A stretch of 60,490 nt of DNA, from the NCBI RefSeq assembly GCF_002269505.1, contig NZ_NQKQ01000031.1, positions 1 to 60,490 on the forward strand. The letters run 5' to 3'. Shown here piece by piece: positions 34,413 to 43,900 of the stretch; positions within the stretch are counted from its first letter, which is position 1; each line of letters begins with the position of its first letter. The notes beneath the pieces are model-generated. The model was not told the origin of the DNA, did no database searches, and saw only the letters and a list, made by a program, of their open reading frames with translations. The position numbers and the translations under genes were made by a program. This stretch comes from Pseudomonas fragi (GTDB lineage Bacteria > Pseudomonadota > Gammaproteobacteria > Pseudomonadales > Pseudomonadaceae).

Positions 34413-34568
34413 CAAGAGCCCCTCACCCCAACCCTCTCCCGGAGGGAGAGGGGGCCGAGCGGGGGATATTTGAGAATATCGGCGGTCTTCAAGCTATCAA
34501 GGTGAATCCGGCATCAACTCGGTCTGTCCCCTCTCCCTCCGGAAGAGGGTTAGGGTGAGGGGCTCTTG
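34413..34568. repeat. CCCTCACCCC/CCCTCTCCC inverted repeat, copy 3 (full element)
   Basis: Left arm CAAGAGCCCCTCACCCCAAC mirrors right arm GTTAGGGTGAGGGGCTCTTG with one mismatch, and each arm carries its own CTCTCCC/GGGAGAG hairpin. It lies between the DUF559 gene and the fruA stop and may end both transcripts. Confidence 0.85.
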
Positions 34569-34570
34569 AC

Positions 34571-36310
34571 TTAAGCGGCTTTGGCCGTCTCCAGCGCCAT
34601 TTCAACCGGCTCCGGCCGCTTGATCAGCGCATACACCACCGCCGTCAGCAAGCTACCTGCCACAATCGCCAGCAAGTACAGCAGCGCATGGTTGATCGCA
34701 TTCGGGATCAACAGCACAAACAAACCACCGTGCGGTGCCATCAGCTTGCAGCCAAAGTACATCGACAATGCCCCCGTCAACGCGCCACCGACGATGCTCG
34801 CCGGAATAACCCGCAGCGGGTCTTTGGCAGCAAACGGGATTGCACCTTCAGAAATAAAGCACAGCCCCAGCACCAGCGCAGCCTTGCCAGCCTCGCGCTC
34901 AGTCTGGGCGAACTTGCGGCGCGCCAGGAATGTGGCAATGCCCAAGCCGATCGGCGGCACCATGCCAGCCGCCATTGTGGCCGCCATCGGTGCATAACTT
35001 TGCGAGGCCAGCAGCCCCACCGAAAACGCATAGGCGGCTTTATTGATCGGCCCGCCCAGGTCAACGCACATCATCCCGCCCAGCAATACACCCAGCAGGA
35101 TGGCGTTGGTGGTGCCCATGCTGTCAAGGAAGTGGGTCAGGCCTTCAAGCATTCCGGCAACCGGCTTGCCCACCACGTAAATCATCACCAGACCGGTAAA
35201 CAGGCTGGCGAACAACGGGATGATCAAAATCGGTTTCAACGCTTCAAGGCTTTGCGGCAGGCGCGCATAGCGGTTGATCGCCTTGGCGCAGTAACCGGCG
35301 ATAAATCCGGCAATGATCCCGCCGATAAACCCGGCCCCCAAGGTGCTCGCCAACAGCCCGCCGATCATCCCCGGCGCCAGGCCTGGGCGGTCGGCAATCG
35401 AGTAAGCGATGTAACCCGCCAACAACGGCACCATCAGTTTGAAGGCAGCGTCACCACCGATCTGCATCAGCGCCGCCGCCAGCGTGCCAGGCTCTTTATA
35501 AGCTTCAATGCCAAACACGAAGGACAGCGCGATCAGCAAACCGCCCGCCACCACCATCGGCAGCATAAAGGACACGCCCGTCAGCAGGTGTTTGTAGACG
35601 CCGGTCTTTTCTTGCTTGGCAGGCGCCCCGCCCGCAGCGGCAGCGCTCTCCTCCCGGCCTTCGCTCAACGCCTTGTTCAGCGTGGCTTCGGCCTGTTTGA
35701 GGGCGATACCGGTGCCGCAACGGTAGATTTTCTTGCCGGCAAAACGCTCGGTCGGCACTTCGATATCTGCCGCCAGCAACACCACATCGGCATCGCGGAT
35801 GGCTTCGGCGCTCAACGGGTTGCGCGCCCCTACCGAGCCCTGGGTCTCGACCTGCAAGTCGTAGCCCAAGCGCTTGGCCGCTTGCTGCAAGGCTTCGGCT
35901 GCCATAAAGGTGTGGGCCACACCTGTCGGGCAAGCGGTGATGGCGACGATTTTTGGAGCTTTCTGCGTGTTTTCAACTGCAGCCGTTGGCGCAGGTGCAA
36001 CGTAGACCTCGGCCTCCTGCACGCCACGCTGCAACACCGCTTCTACATCTTGCAGGGCCTGGGCCGGGGTGCTCTGGAACACACGCTTGCCGATAAAACG
36101 CTGCATATCCAGCGGCGTGCTGCTGACCAGCAGCACCCACTCGGCTTCGTCGATGGTCGCCGCCGACAACTGACGCTCAGGGTGCTTGGGGTCGTGGACT
36201 TCAACGCTGGTGCTCCAGCCCTGACGCTGCGCCGCAGCATCAAGCAGGCGGGCACACAGCACGCTGGTCACCATGCCGTTGGGGCAGCCCGTCACAATGG
36301 CTAATTTCAT
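34571..36310 (-). CDS. fruA: Fructose PTS transporter IIB-IIC (FruA)
   Basis: The 579-residue protein starts with two IIB-like domains: a first with GCPNGMVTS, Cys at about 8, and a second with ACPTGVAHTFMAAEAL, the active phospho-cysteine. An Ala/Gly linker and about ten IIC membrane helices follow (about 225-565). It imports fructose and phosphorylates it to fructose 1-phosphate. It is last in fruBKA, 11 bases after fruK. Confidence 0.96.
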   Translation of the reverse strand: MKLAIVTGCPNGMVTSVLCARLLDAAAQRQGWSTSVEVHDPKHPERQLSAATIDEAEWVLLVSSTPLDMQRFIGKRVFQSTPAQALQDVEAVLQRGVQEAEVYVAPAPTAAVENTQKAPKIVAITACPTGVAHTFMAAEALQQAAKRLGYDLQVETQGSVGARNPLSAEAIRDADVVLLAADIEVPTERFAGKKIYRCGTGIALKQAEATLNKALSEGREESAAAAGGAPAKQEKTGVYKHLLTGVSFMLPMVVAGGLLIALSFVFGIEAYKEPGTLAAALMQIGGDAAFKLMVPLLAGYIAYSIADRPGLAPGMIGGLLASTLGAGFIGGIIAGFIAGYCAKAINRYARLPQSLEALKPILIIPLFASLFTGLVMIYVVGKPVAGMLEGLTHFLDSMGTTNAILLGVLLGGMMCVDLGGPINKAAYAFSVGLLASQSYAPMAATMAAGMVPPIGLGIATFLARRKFAQTEREAGKAALVLGLCFISEGAIPFAAKDPLRVIPASIVGGALTGALSMYFGCKLMAPHGGLFVLLIPNAINHALLYLLAIVAGSLLTAVVYALIKRPEPVEMALETAKAA

Positions 36311-36321
36311 GTGATTTCCTT

Positions 36322-37263
36322 TTATTCTTCTGTCAGGAGGCGAACGCGAACGCCACTTTCGAGCGTCGCCAATCGCGCCGCATCGCTGATACCAAATCCA
36401 ATCTGGGTAACGGCCATTGCCGCAATGGCCGTGGCGGTGCGCAGGGTCTGCTCGGGGCTATGGCCGCTGAGCAAACCGTGGACCATGCCCGCCAGCAGCG
36501 AGTCGCCTGCACCCACCGTGCTGGCAACGCTGACCTTGGGCGGCAACGCCTGCAAGGCTGGTGCGCGGCTGAACCAGTTCACGCCTTCTGCACCGTGGGA
36601 AATAACGACATGCTCAACGCCCTGTGCCTGCAAGCGCGACGCCGCAGCAATCTGCGCAGCAAGGCTGCTGATATCGCTGCCCAGGGCATCACTGAGTTCT
36701 TCGGTGTTGGGCTTGATCAACCATGGCCCCGCTGCCAGCCCCTGTTTCAAGGCCTCGCCGCTGGTGTCCAGGATCACTTTCAGGCCCATGCCCTTAAGGC
36801 GCAGCAGCAGATTGTGCAGCCATTGCGGGCTGACGCCTCGGGGCAAGCTGCCGGCCACGATCACCGCGTCATGGCCGGGAGCAATGCGTTCAAGGGTATC
36901 GAGCAAGGTTTGCTGCGCCTGTGCGCCCACCTGCGGCCCCGGCCCGTTAAGGTCGGTGACGCGGCCATCGTCTTCGGCCAGCTTGATATTGCTGCGGGTT
37001 TCACCCGGCACGCGGACAAAGGCATCGACAAAGCCGCGACGCTTGAACAGGGCATCGAACGCTTGCGCATTGTCCTCGCCCAAAAAGCCGCTGACGGTCA
37101 GCGTGTGGCCCAGATCAGCCAGCACTTGGGCGACGTTCAGGCCCTTGCCGGCGGCGTGGGTCAGCATCTGCGGGCTGCGATTGACCTCGCCCGGCTCCAG
37201 ATGACCAAGGCACACCGTCAAATCCAGTGCCGGGTTAAGGGTAACGGTCAGAATACGGGCCAT
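36322..37263 (-). CDS. fruK: 1-phosphofructokinase
   Basis: The 313-residue PfkB-family kinase makes fructose 1,6-bisphosphate from fructose 1-phosphate. The N-terminal substrate segment (TLNPALDLTVCL), GLNVAQVL and the catalytic VGAGDSLLAGM are present. The stop of fruB overlaps its ATG by one base, so translation is coupled. Confidence 0.96.
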   Translation of the reverse strand: MARILTVTLNPALDLTVCLGHLEPGEVNRSPQMLTHAAGKGLNVAQVLADLGHTLTVSGFLGEDNAQAFDALFKRRGFVDAFVRVPGETRSNIKLAEDDGRVTDLNGPGPQVGAQAQQTLLDTLERIAPGHDAVIVAGSLPRGVSPQWLHNLLLRLKGMGLKVILDTSGEALKQGLAAGPWLIKPNTEELSDALGSDISSLAAQIAAASRLQAQGVEHVVISHGAEGVNWFSRAPALQALPPKVSVASTVGAGDSLLAGMVHGLLSGHSPEQTLRTATAIAAMAVTQIGFGISDAARLATLESGVRVRLLTEE

Positions 37264-40124
37264 CAGAGCGCCTCCACCAATGCACGCACGTCATCCGCGC
37301 TGCCAACGCTCAACGCCTCGGCGGCCAGGGTTTTCAGACGTTCCATGCTCAATTCGCGCACCCGCGCCTTGACCTCGGGGATGCTACGCGCCGAAACGCT
37401 CAGCTCGTCCACCCCAAGACCGACCAGTACCGGCACAGCCAGCGGGTCGGCCGCCAGTTCGCCGCATACGCCGACCCATTTGCCGTGGGCATGGGCGGCA
37501 CGCACGGTGATGTCGATCAGTTGCAACACCGCCGGGTGCAGGCCGTCGGCCTGGGCCGACAAGGTCGGGTGACCACGGTCGATGGCCAGAGTGTACTGGG
37601 TCAGGTCGTTGGTGCCGACGCTGAAAAAGTCCACTTCCTTGGCCAGCACTGGCGCCAGCAAGGCGGCGGACGGGACTTCGATCATGATCCCCAATTGCAG
37701 GTCAGCCACCGGAATTTCCAGGCGCAGGCGCTCGGTCATGTCGCGTGCGGCACGCCATTCAGCAACACTGCCCACCATCGGGAACATGATGCGCAGCGGA
37801 CGGTTGTCAGCCGAGCGCAGCAAGGCACGCAACTGGCTTTCCATGACTTGCGGACGTTGCAGGGTAAGACGAATGCCACGTACACCCAGAAACGGGTTTT
37901 CTTCTTTCTCGATCGGCCAGTACGGCAGCGGTTTATCGCCGCCCACGTCCAGCGTGCGCACCACCAGCGGGCGACCGGCCAGACCATCGAGGACTCGACG
38001 GTATTCGGCTTCCTGAGTCGCCTCGTCCGGCACTTGCGAATGGGCCATGAAAATCAGTTCGGTGCGCAGCAGGCCAATGCCTTCGGCACCCTGCTCCACT
38101 GCCGTGGCGACGCCTTTGCTTTCGCCGATATTGGCAAATACCTCAACCGCGTGGCCATCCCGGGTCACGGCCAGCTCGTGGCGCTGGGCAGAGGCTGCCA
38201 GCAGACGCTGCTCACGGCTGTCGCGCTCTTGCGTGGCGCGCTGCAAGGCATCTGCGTCAGGGGACACATGCAGACGACCGCGCTGACCATCGATCAACAA
38301 CTCCGTGCCCGGAGCCAGCAACAGCACGGCTTCGCCCGCGCCGACCAGGGCCGGAATGCCCAGCGCGCGGGCGACAATCGCGCTATGCGCCGTCGCACCG
38401 CCACGGGCAGTCAGGATGCCCGCCACGCGTGCCGGATCAAGGCGTGCCACATCCGAAGGGCCGACCTCATCCATCACTAGCACATAAGGCTCATCAGGCT
38501 CGGCCGGGGTTTCGACACCACACAACTGGGCCAGCACACGGCGGCCAATATCCCGCAGGTCGGCTGCCCGCTCGGCCAGCAGCGCATCCTGCAAGGACTC
38601 CTGCTGACGCGCAGCGGCCTCGATCACCGACATCCACGCCGCTTCAGCGCTTTCACCCTGCTTGAGCCGCGAATCCACTTCATCGGTCAGCTCCGGATCA
38701 TCGAGCATTTCCTGGTGGGTGATGAAAATCTCGCGAATGGCCTTGGACTGGCTACGCGTAATCAGGCCTTCAATGTCCTTGCGCACTTCGCTCAGGGCTT
38801 TTTGCAGGCGCTCTCGCTCGACCACGGAAGACTCGCCACGCAGCGGGTAATCGAACGTTTGCAACACCTGTATATGAGCCGGGCCGATGGCAATGCCGGG
38901 CGAGGCGGCAATCGCCTGCACCGTGCTGCCAGCCGCAGGAGCGGTGAGTACCGTGGCAATGTCGGCCACCGCTGGCACGGTGTCGGCTAACGCCGGCAAC
39001 GGCTCGACTTCTTCGCCCAGGCCGGCCTCGACCGCAGCCAGTAGGGCAGGCAGCGCATCATTGGCGATGTTCGGCTCGGCAACAAATTCCAGCACCTGAC
39101 CGCGACGCGCGCCCAGGCTCAGCAGTTTGCTCAGGCTCTTGGCCGAGACGGCCGAATCCTGGCCATCGACGATCCGCACGCGAATTTCGCCGTCGAAACT
39201 TTTTGCCAGCTGCGCCAGTACCTTGGCCGGCCGCGCATGCAGACCGTGGGCGTTGGCCAGGGGAATACGGGCACTTGGCCAGTCAGCAGGCAGCTCACCG
39301 CCCAGCACTTCCAGTACCGCGCGACGGCTGGTGGCACTGCCCAGCTCATGGCCGCGACCGGCAATCAGCAGCGCGCACAAACGCTCCAGCAAGGCCTGAT
39401 GCGCTTCGCCCAGGCTGGCCAGGCAAAACAGGCCGCTCAGCGGCTGGCCCAGATAACGCATCGGTTTGTCCGGGGTCACAAACGCCAGACCCGGACGCTT
39501 GACGGTTTGCTCGCTGTGCAGCCACCACAGGCCATCACCCAGCGGCAACGCATCGACTTGTTGCAACACGGCAGCAAAGCCATTGCTCACGCAATCGGCC
39601 TGGCGCAACAGACGTGCGCCGCGCCATACCAGCTCTTCAAAATCGTCGGCAGAAACGCCCAGGCCAATCATCTGCGCATCCAGCGCCAGCTCCTGCGGGG
39701 CGCCCTGCAGCAATTTGAGCAAAGCCTCGGCAGAGCTCGCGCGGCGCAGGGCCTCGCCCAGATCGGTTTCGCCCAGGGCACGGGTCAGCAGTTGCAGCAA
39801 GCGCAAATGTTCGTCGGACTTGGCCGCAATACCAATCGCCAGATACACCATCTGGCCATCGCCCCAATCCACCCCTTCGGGGAACTGCAGCAAACGCACG
39901 CCCGTGGTAAATACCAGCTCGCGGGTTTCAGGAGTGCCGTGGGGGATGGCGATGCCCTGGCCCAGAAAGGTCGAGCCCTGAGCCTCACGCGCTTGCAAGC
40001 CGCTCAGATAACCTTCGGCCACCAGGCCGTCGGCAACCAGTTTATCGGCAAGCAATTGCAGCGCCGCAGACTTGTCCACAGCCGTCTGGCCCATGGATAT
40101 CTGCTCTATGGTGAGCTCAAGCAT
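37263..40124 (-). CDS. fruB: Multiphosphoryl transfer protein FruB (IIA-HPr-EI)
   Basis: The 953-residue three-domain PTS protein combines IIA of the fructose type (His62 in GIAIPHGTPE), HPr (His296 in GLHARP) and enzyme I (about 400-953, with His580 in GGATAHSAI and GTNDLTQY). One polypeptide thus carries phosphate from phosphoenolpyruvate to FruA, as in other pseudomonads, which have this as their only sugar PTS. First gene of the operon; the FruR operator lies about 140 bases upstream. Confidence 0.96.
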   Translation of the reverse strand: MLELTIEQISMGQTAVDKSAALQLLADKLVADGLVAEGYLSGLQAREAQGSTFLGQGIAIPHGTPETRELVFTTGVRLLQFPEGVDWGDGQMVYLAIGIAAKSDEHLRLLQLLTRALGETDLGEALRRASSAEALLKLLQGAPQELALDAQMIGLGVSADDFEELVWRGARLLRQADCVSNGFAAVLQQVDALPLGDGLWWLHSEQTVKRPGLAFVTPDKPMRYLGQPLSGLFCLASLGEAHQALLERLCALLIAGRGHELGSATSRRAVLEVLGGELPADWPSARIPLANAHGLHARPAKVLAQLAKSFDGEIRVRIVDGQDSAVSAKSLSKLLSLGARRGQVLEFVAEPNIANDALPALLAAVEAGLGEEVEPLPALADTVPAVADIATVLTAPAAGSTVQAIAASPGIAIGPAHIQVLQTFDYPLRGESSVVERERLQKALSEVRKDIEGLITRSQSKAIREIFITHQEMLDDPELTDEVDSRLKQGESAEAAWMSVIEAAARQQESLQDALLAERAADLRDIGRRVLAQLCGVETPAEPDEPYVLVMDEVGPSDVARLDPARVAGILTARGGATAHSAIVARALGIPALVGAGEAVLLLAPGTELLIDGQRGRLHVSPDADALQRATQERDSREQRLLAASAQRHELAVTRDGHAVEVFANIGESKGVATAVEQGAEGIGLLRTELIFMAHSQVPDEATQEAEYRRVLDGLAGRPLVVRTLDVGGDKPLPYWPIEKEENPFLGVRGIRLTLQRPQVMESQLRALLRSADNRPLRIMFPMVGSVAEWRAARDMTERLRLEIPVADLQLGIMIEVPSAALLAPVLAKEVDFFSVGTNDLTQYTLAIDRGHPTLSAQADGLHPAVLQLIDITVRAAHAHGKWVGVCGELAADPLAVPVLVGLGVDELSVSARSIPEVKARVRELSMERLKTLAAEALSVGSADDVRALVEAL

Positions 40125-40262
40125 GCATTCTCCTTTCCGGCGCTCAATGGCACCCGGTATTGTTTTGAATTAAGTCAGCTTAGGTCGCTCATCCCGGACT
40201 GCGTCAGTTGAAGGCGTGGCAAGCACATCACTACCGGGATCAGGGCCTTTAAATACGAAGGC

Positions 40263-40274
40263 TGAAACGTTTAA
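40263..40274. promoter_or_regulatory. Cra/FruR operator
   Basis: TGAAACGTTTAA reads TTAAACGTTTCA on the other strand, identical to the operator reported for P. putida Cra. It lies in the 340-base gap between the divergent fruB and fruR genes. The remainder of that gap holds no gene. Confidence 0.85.
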
Positions 40275-40464
40275 TCAAGAATACCCGGCACGTTACTGCA
40301 TAATTGCCCGCGCTTGAAGTCCAACGTGTCGTATTGCCTGGCGGCAGCGGGCAGATGTCGCAAATAAATACAGCACACCCATGGCAGACGATGGTCGGCT
40401 GCCTTTATCGGTTAGGATTGGCCAGAATGTCGACATGTACTACAAAAAATAAGGAATTTTCGGC

Positions 40465-41460
40465 GTGAAACTCAGTGATATCGCTCAATTGGCAGGTGTT
40501 TCCGTAACGACTGCCAGCTATGTCATCAATGGAAAAGCCGAACAGCAGCGCATCAGCAGCAGCACGGTCGAGCGCGTACGTGCGGTGGTTGAGGAGCACG
40601 GCTTTACGCCCAACCCGCAGGCAGCCGGGCTGCGCAGCCGACATACGCGCACCTTGGGGTTTATCCTGCCGGATCTGGAAAACCCCAGTTATGCGCGCCT
40701 GGCCAAGCAGCTTGAACAAGGTGCCCGTGCCCGCGGCTATCAGCTGCTGATCGCCAGCTCCGACGATGCGCCCGACAGCGAGCGCCAATTGCTCAAGCTG
40801 TTCCGCGCCCGTCGCTGCGATGCCCTGTTCGTGGCCAGTTGCTTGCCTGCAGACGATGACAGCTACCGCCAGTTGCAAGACCTGGGCATGCCGATCATTG
40901 CCATTGACCGGACCCTGGAGCCGGAGCGTTTTTGCTCGGTCATCAGTGACGACTGCGAAGCCAGCCTGCAACTGACCCGCAGCCTGCTGCAGCCATTGCC
41001 GCGCCAGATTGTATTGATTGGTGCGCGCCCTGAACTGAGCGTCAGCCAGGCCCGTGAAGCGGGCTTCAAACAAGCGGTTGAAGGGTTCAAGGGCGAAGTC
41101 CTGATCGAACACGGCAGCGCATTCAGCCGCGAATGCGGGCGACGCATCATTGATGATCTGCTGGCACGCCAGGGTCACTTCCCCGAGGCCTTGATCACCA
41201 CCTCCTATGTACTGCTGCAGGGTATGTTCGACGCGTTGCTGGAGCACCCGACCCAGCGCCCGCCATTGCGCCTGGCCACCTTTGGTGACACACAGTTGCT
41301 GGATTTCCTGCCGCTGCCTGTCAATGCAATGGGCCAGCAACACAAGCTGATCGCCGAAACAGCCCTTAACCTGGCATTGGCAGCGATTGAAGAGCAGATC
41401 TACGTGCCCGGCATCCATGCCATTGCCCGTAACTTCAAACAGCGCATCCATCAGGCCTGA
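40465..41460 (+). CDS. fruR: LacI-family repressor of the fructose operon (FruR/Cra)
   Basis: The 331-residue regulator has an N-terminal LacI helix-turn-helix (LSDIAQLAGVSVTTASYVING) and the periplasmic-binding-type effector domain. It should repress fruBKA and be released by fructose 1-phosphate. The start is GTG at 40465 with AAGGAA upstream. It is divergent from fruB and followed after 2 bases by tatD, an arrangement also found in other pseudomonads. Confidence 0.95.
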   Translation: MKLSDIAQLAGVSVTTASYVINGKAEQQRISSSTVERVRAVVEEHGFTPNPQAAGLRSRHTRTLGFILPDLENPSYARLAKQLEQGARARGYQLLIASSDDAPDSERQLLKLFRARRCDALFVASCLPADDDSYRQLQDLGMPIIAIDRTLEPERFCSVISDDCEASLQLTRSLLQPLPRQIVLIGARPELSVSQAREAGFKQAVEGFKGEVLIEHGSAFSRECGRRIIDDLLARQGHFPEALITTSYVLLQGMFDALLEHPTQRPPLRLATFGDTQLLDFLPLPVNAMGQQHKLIAETALNLALAAIEEQIYVPGIHAIARNFKQRIHQA

Positions 41461-41462
41461 GT

Positions 41463-42257
41463 ATGCAACTGATCGACACCCACACCCACCTCGACTTCCC
41501 GGACTTTGACGCCGACCGCTCGCAACTACTGGCAGGCAGCCGGGCGCTGGGAGTTGAGAAGATGGTGGTGCTGGGGGTCTATCAGAGCAATTGGCAGCGC
41601 GTGTGGGATCTGGTCCAAACCGACAGCCAGCTATATGCCGCGTTTGGCCTGCACCCGGTGTACCTCAACGAGCATTGCCCGGCGCATGTGCTGGAACTGG
41701 AGCAATGGTTGAGCCGCCTGGCAGGGCACCCGCAGGTGTGTGCCGTGGGTGAGATCGGCCTGGACTACTTTCTGCCCGAGCTTGACCGCGAGGGCCAGCA
41801 ACAGTTGTTCGACGCACAATTGCAATTGGCTGCTGATTTCAAGCTGCCCGCCCTGCTCCATGTTCGACGCAGCCACGCGCAGGTGATTGCCACCCTCAAG
41901 CGCTTCAAGCTACAGCGCGGCGGGATTGTGCATGCATTTGCCGGCAGTCGAGAGGAAGCCCGCGAATATATAAAGCTGGGTTTCAAGTTGGGCCTGGGGG
42001 GCGCCGCGACCTGGCCACAGGCCTTGCGTCTGCGCAAAGTGATCGCCGACCTGCCACTGGACGCCATAGTGCTGGAAACCGACTCCCCCGACATGGCCCC
42101 GGCCATGTACCCCAACCAGCGCAACAGCCCGCAACACCTGCCCGATATTTGCCGGGCGCTGGCCGAGCTAATGGGCATCAGCCCCGAGCAATTGGCAAAG
42201 GCGACAACAGCCAATGCCTGCGAAGTCTTTGGCTGGCCCCAGACCTGTAGCCGCTGA
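41463..42257 (+). CDS. tatD: TatD-family metal-dependent hydrolase
   Basis: The 264-residue TIM-barrel hydrolase has the metal ligands DTHTHLD (HxH), Glu in GEIGLDYF, His in LLHVRRSH and the late LETDSPDM aspartate. TatD proteins are DNases or D-aminoacyl-tRNA deacylase-like enzymes. It is co-transcribed with fruR. Its last codons and stop (TGTAGCCGCTGA) lie within a palindromic repeat, so the terminal residues TCSR are repeat-derived. Confidence 0.9.
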   Translation: MQLIDTHTHLDFPDFDADRSQLLAGSRALGVEKMVVLGVYQSNWQRVWDLVQTDSQLYAAFGLHPVYLNEHCPAHVLELEQWLSRLAGHPQVCAVGEIGLDYFLPELDREGQQQLFDAQLQLAADFKLPALLHVRRSHAQVIATLKRFKLQRGGIVHAFAGSREEAREYIKLGFKLGLGGAATWPQALRLRKVIADLPLDAIVLETDSPDMAPAMYPNQRNSPQHLPDICRALAELMGISPEQLAKATTANACEVFGWPQTCSR

Positions 42258-42394
42258 CGAGCCGTGCGAGGCTGCGTTCGGCTGCGCAGCAGTCGTAAAA
42301 CCATGCCACCCCGGTGATTCGGTCATACCGCGTTTACAGGGTTTGCGACCGCTTCGCGCTCGAACGCAGCCTCGCACGGCTCGTCAGCGGCTAC
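42247..42394. repeat. Long palindromic intergenic repeat, copy 4 of 6
   Basis: Arms GTAGCCGCTGACGAGCCGTG and CACGGCTCGTCAGCGGCTAC are exact mirrors and enclose a ~100-base centre with a second inner pair of GCTGCG/CGCAGC. It overlaps the tatD 3' end. Confidence 0.9.
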
Positions 42395-42420
42395 AGAACA
42401 TCCACAGGGATCGTTTGCTA

Positions 42421-43257
42421 TCAGAGCAACAACGCCCACACCGCGAAGCACGCATACCAAAGCACCGCCGCCCGCAACAGCAAAGCCCACAGGGTGTCGA
42501 GGCTGCTCACGCCCTCAGGCCCGACCTGGGGTGCAGGAATTTCTGCGGCCGCACAACCGGCCTTGTTGATCAACTGTGCAGCGCTGATGTCCCAGCTCAG
42601 CAACTCATGCAACATCACCCGGCTGACCGCCGCAAAATTACCCACCAGGGCAAAACTCGCCGCCAGCAACCGCACCGGCAACCAGTCAAAGGCATGGCGC
42701 AATTGCCCGGCACGTTCAACCAGCGCCGGGTTCTGGCTGTGCTCCTGCGCCAGGGCCAGCAGGCGATAGCTCAAGATCGCCACCGGCCCCAGCAGGAAGT
42801 ACCAGAAAATCACCGCAAAGAAGCTTTGGTAGGCCTGCCACAACAAATGCCCCTGAACGTTCTCCAGCAATTGCTCGCCGCTGTCCGCTTTTATGCTCAG
42901 GTCACGCTCGGCAACATGGGCTGCGGCCTGCAAATCACCACGACGCCAGGCATCACGAAACGGCCCAAGTCCACCCAGCAAATCTCCACGGCCCAGGCTG
43001 TAGATCACCACCAGCAGATGGATCGGCAATGCCAGCAGGCCATAAGCCACCGGATGCAGTACGACCAGCAGCAAACCCAGCACTGCCGCAGGCAAGGCAA
43101 TCAGGATAAACAGCACCCACCATGGCTTGCTGCCAAGCCTTGGGCTGGTTTCAAGCTTGTGCAGCTCGCGCAACCAGCCGCCATCACGCTGCAGACGCTG
43201 ACGCAACCCCGAGAATTTCTCGACCAGAATCGCCAGCAGTAACACCACAAAACTCAT
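42421..43257 (-). CDS. ampE: Regulatory signalling modulator AmpE
   Basis: The 278-residue membrane protein has about four hydrophobic segments, including VLFILIALPAAVLGLLLVVL. AmpE is the partner of AmpD in beta-lactamase control. It opens with MSFVVLLLAILVEKFSG, as expected. The start overlaps the ampD stop as ATGA. Function of the family is poorly known. Confidence 0.93.
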   Translation of the reverse strand: MSFVVLLLAILVEKFSGLRQRLQRDGGWLRELHKLETSPRLGSKPWWVLFILIALPAAVLGLLLVVLHPVAYGLLALPIHLLVVIYSLGRGDLLGGLGPFRDAWRRGDLQAAAHVAERDLSIKADSGEQLLENVQGHLLWQAYQSFFAVIFWYFLLGPVAILSYRLLALAQEHSQNPALVERAGQLRHAFDWLPVRLLAASFALVGNFAAVSRVMLHELLSWDISAAQLINKAGCAAAEIPAPQVGPEGVSSLDTLWALLLRAAVLWYACFAVWALLL

Positions 43258-43817
43258 TGCTTCTCTCCTGTGTGCTGCAACGCGCTGCGAAAACGCATCC
43301 AGTCAAAAGCCGGCCCCGGGTCCGTCTTGCGCCCTGGCGCCACGTCGCTATGGCCACAGATCCTGTGCCGGGTAATCGCAGGGAATTGTATCTGCAACTG
43401 CCGGCTCAAGGCTGTCAGGGCCTGATATTGGGCATCCGTAAAAGGCAGCTCATCGGTGCCCTCAAGCTCAATGCCCAGAGAAAAATCATTACAGGCCTCA
43501 CGTCCTTCGAAGGTCGAAACGCCAGCATGCCATGCGCGATCAAAACAGGAGACAAACTGGGTAACCGTGCCGTCACGCTCGATCAGAAAATGTGCACTCA
43601 CGCGCAGGGCACTGATGCCTTCAAAAAAAGGATGTTCTGTGACGTCCAGTCGATTCTGGAAGAACGCCTGAACCTTGCCGGTGGCGAACTGCCCCGGCGG
43701 CAAGCTGATGTTGTGAATGATCAGCAGGGAGATTTCATCGCCCGGGCGCGCATTGAAGTTGGGTGACGGGCAATGGCGCACGCCTTGAAACCAGCCGCTC
43801 GCGGGGTCCATTTGCAT
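43254..43817 (-). CDS. ampD: 1,6-anhydro-N-acetylmuramyl-L-alanine amidase AmpD
   Basis: The 187-residue cytosolic zinc amidase recycles muropeptides and so controls ampC induction. Zinc ligands appear as LLIIHNIS, AWHAG and an Asp in TDPGPAFDW; GIELEG carries the catalytic Glu. The start at 43817 has AAGGAG at ideal spacing; an in-frame start 18 codons earlier is rejected. It is coupled to ampE by a 4-base overlap. Confidence 0.95.
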   Translation of the reverse strand: MQMDPASGWFQGVRHCPSPNFNARPGDEISLLIIHNISLPPGQFATGKVQAFFQNRLDVTEHPFFEGISALRVSAHFLIERDGTVTQFVSCFDRAWHAGVSTFEGREACNDFSLGIELEGTDELPFTDAQYQALTALSRQLQIQFPAITRHRICGHSDVAPGRKTDPGPAFDWMRFRSALQHTGEKQ

Positions 43818-43900
43818 ACAGGCTCCTTCAACAGGCAAAACCAAAGGCCCAGTATGCCGCGATGTGCGCATCGATGGGGAGCAATCTGCGCTCTGCGCGA

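Noticed and set aside
34688..36304. 538-codon plus-strand frame opposite fruA
   Set aside because: Gln/Arg/His-rich antisense frame with no domain.
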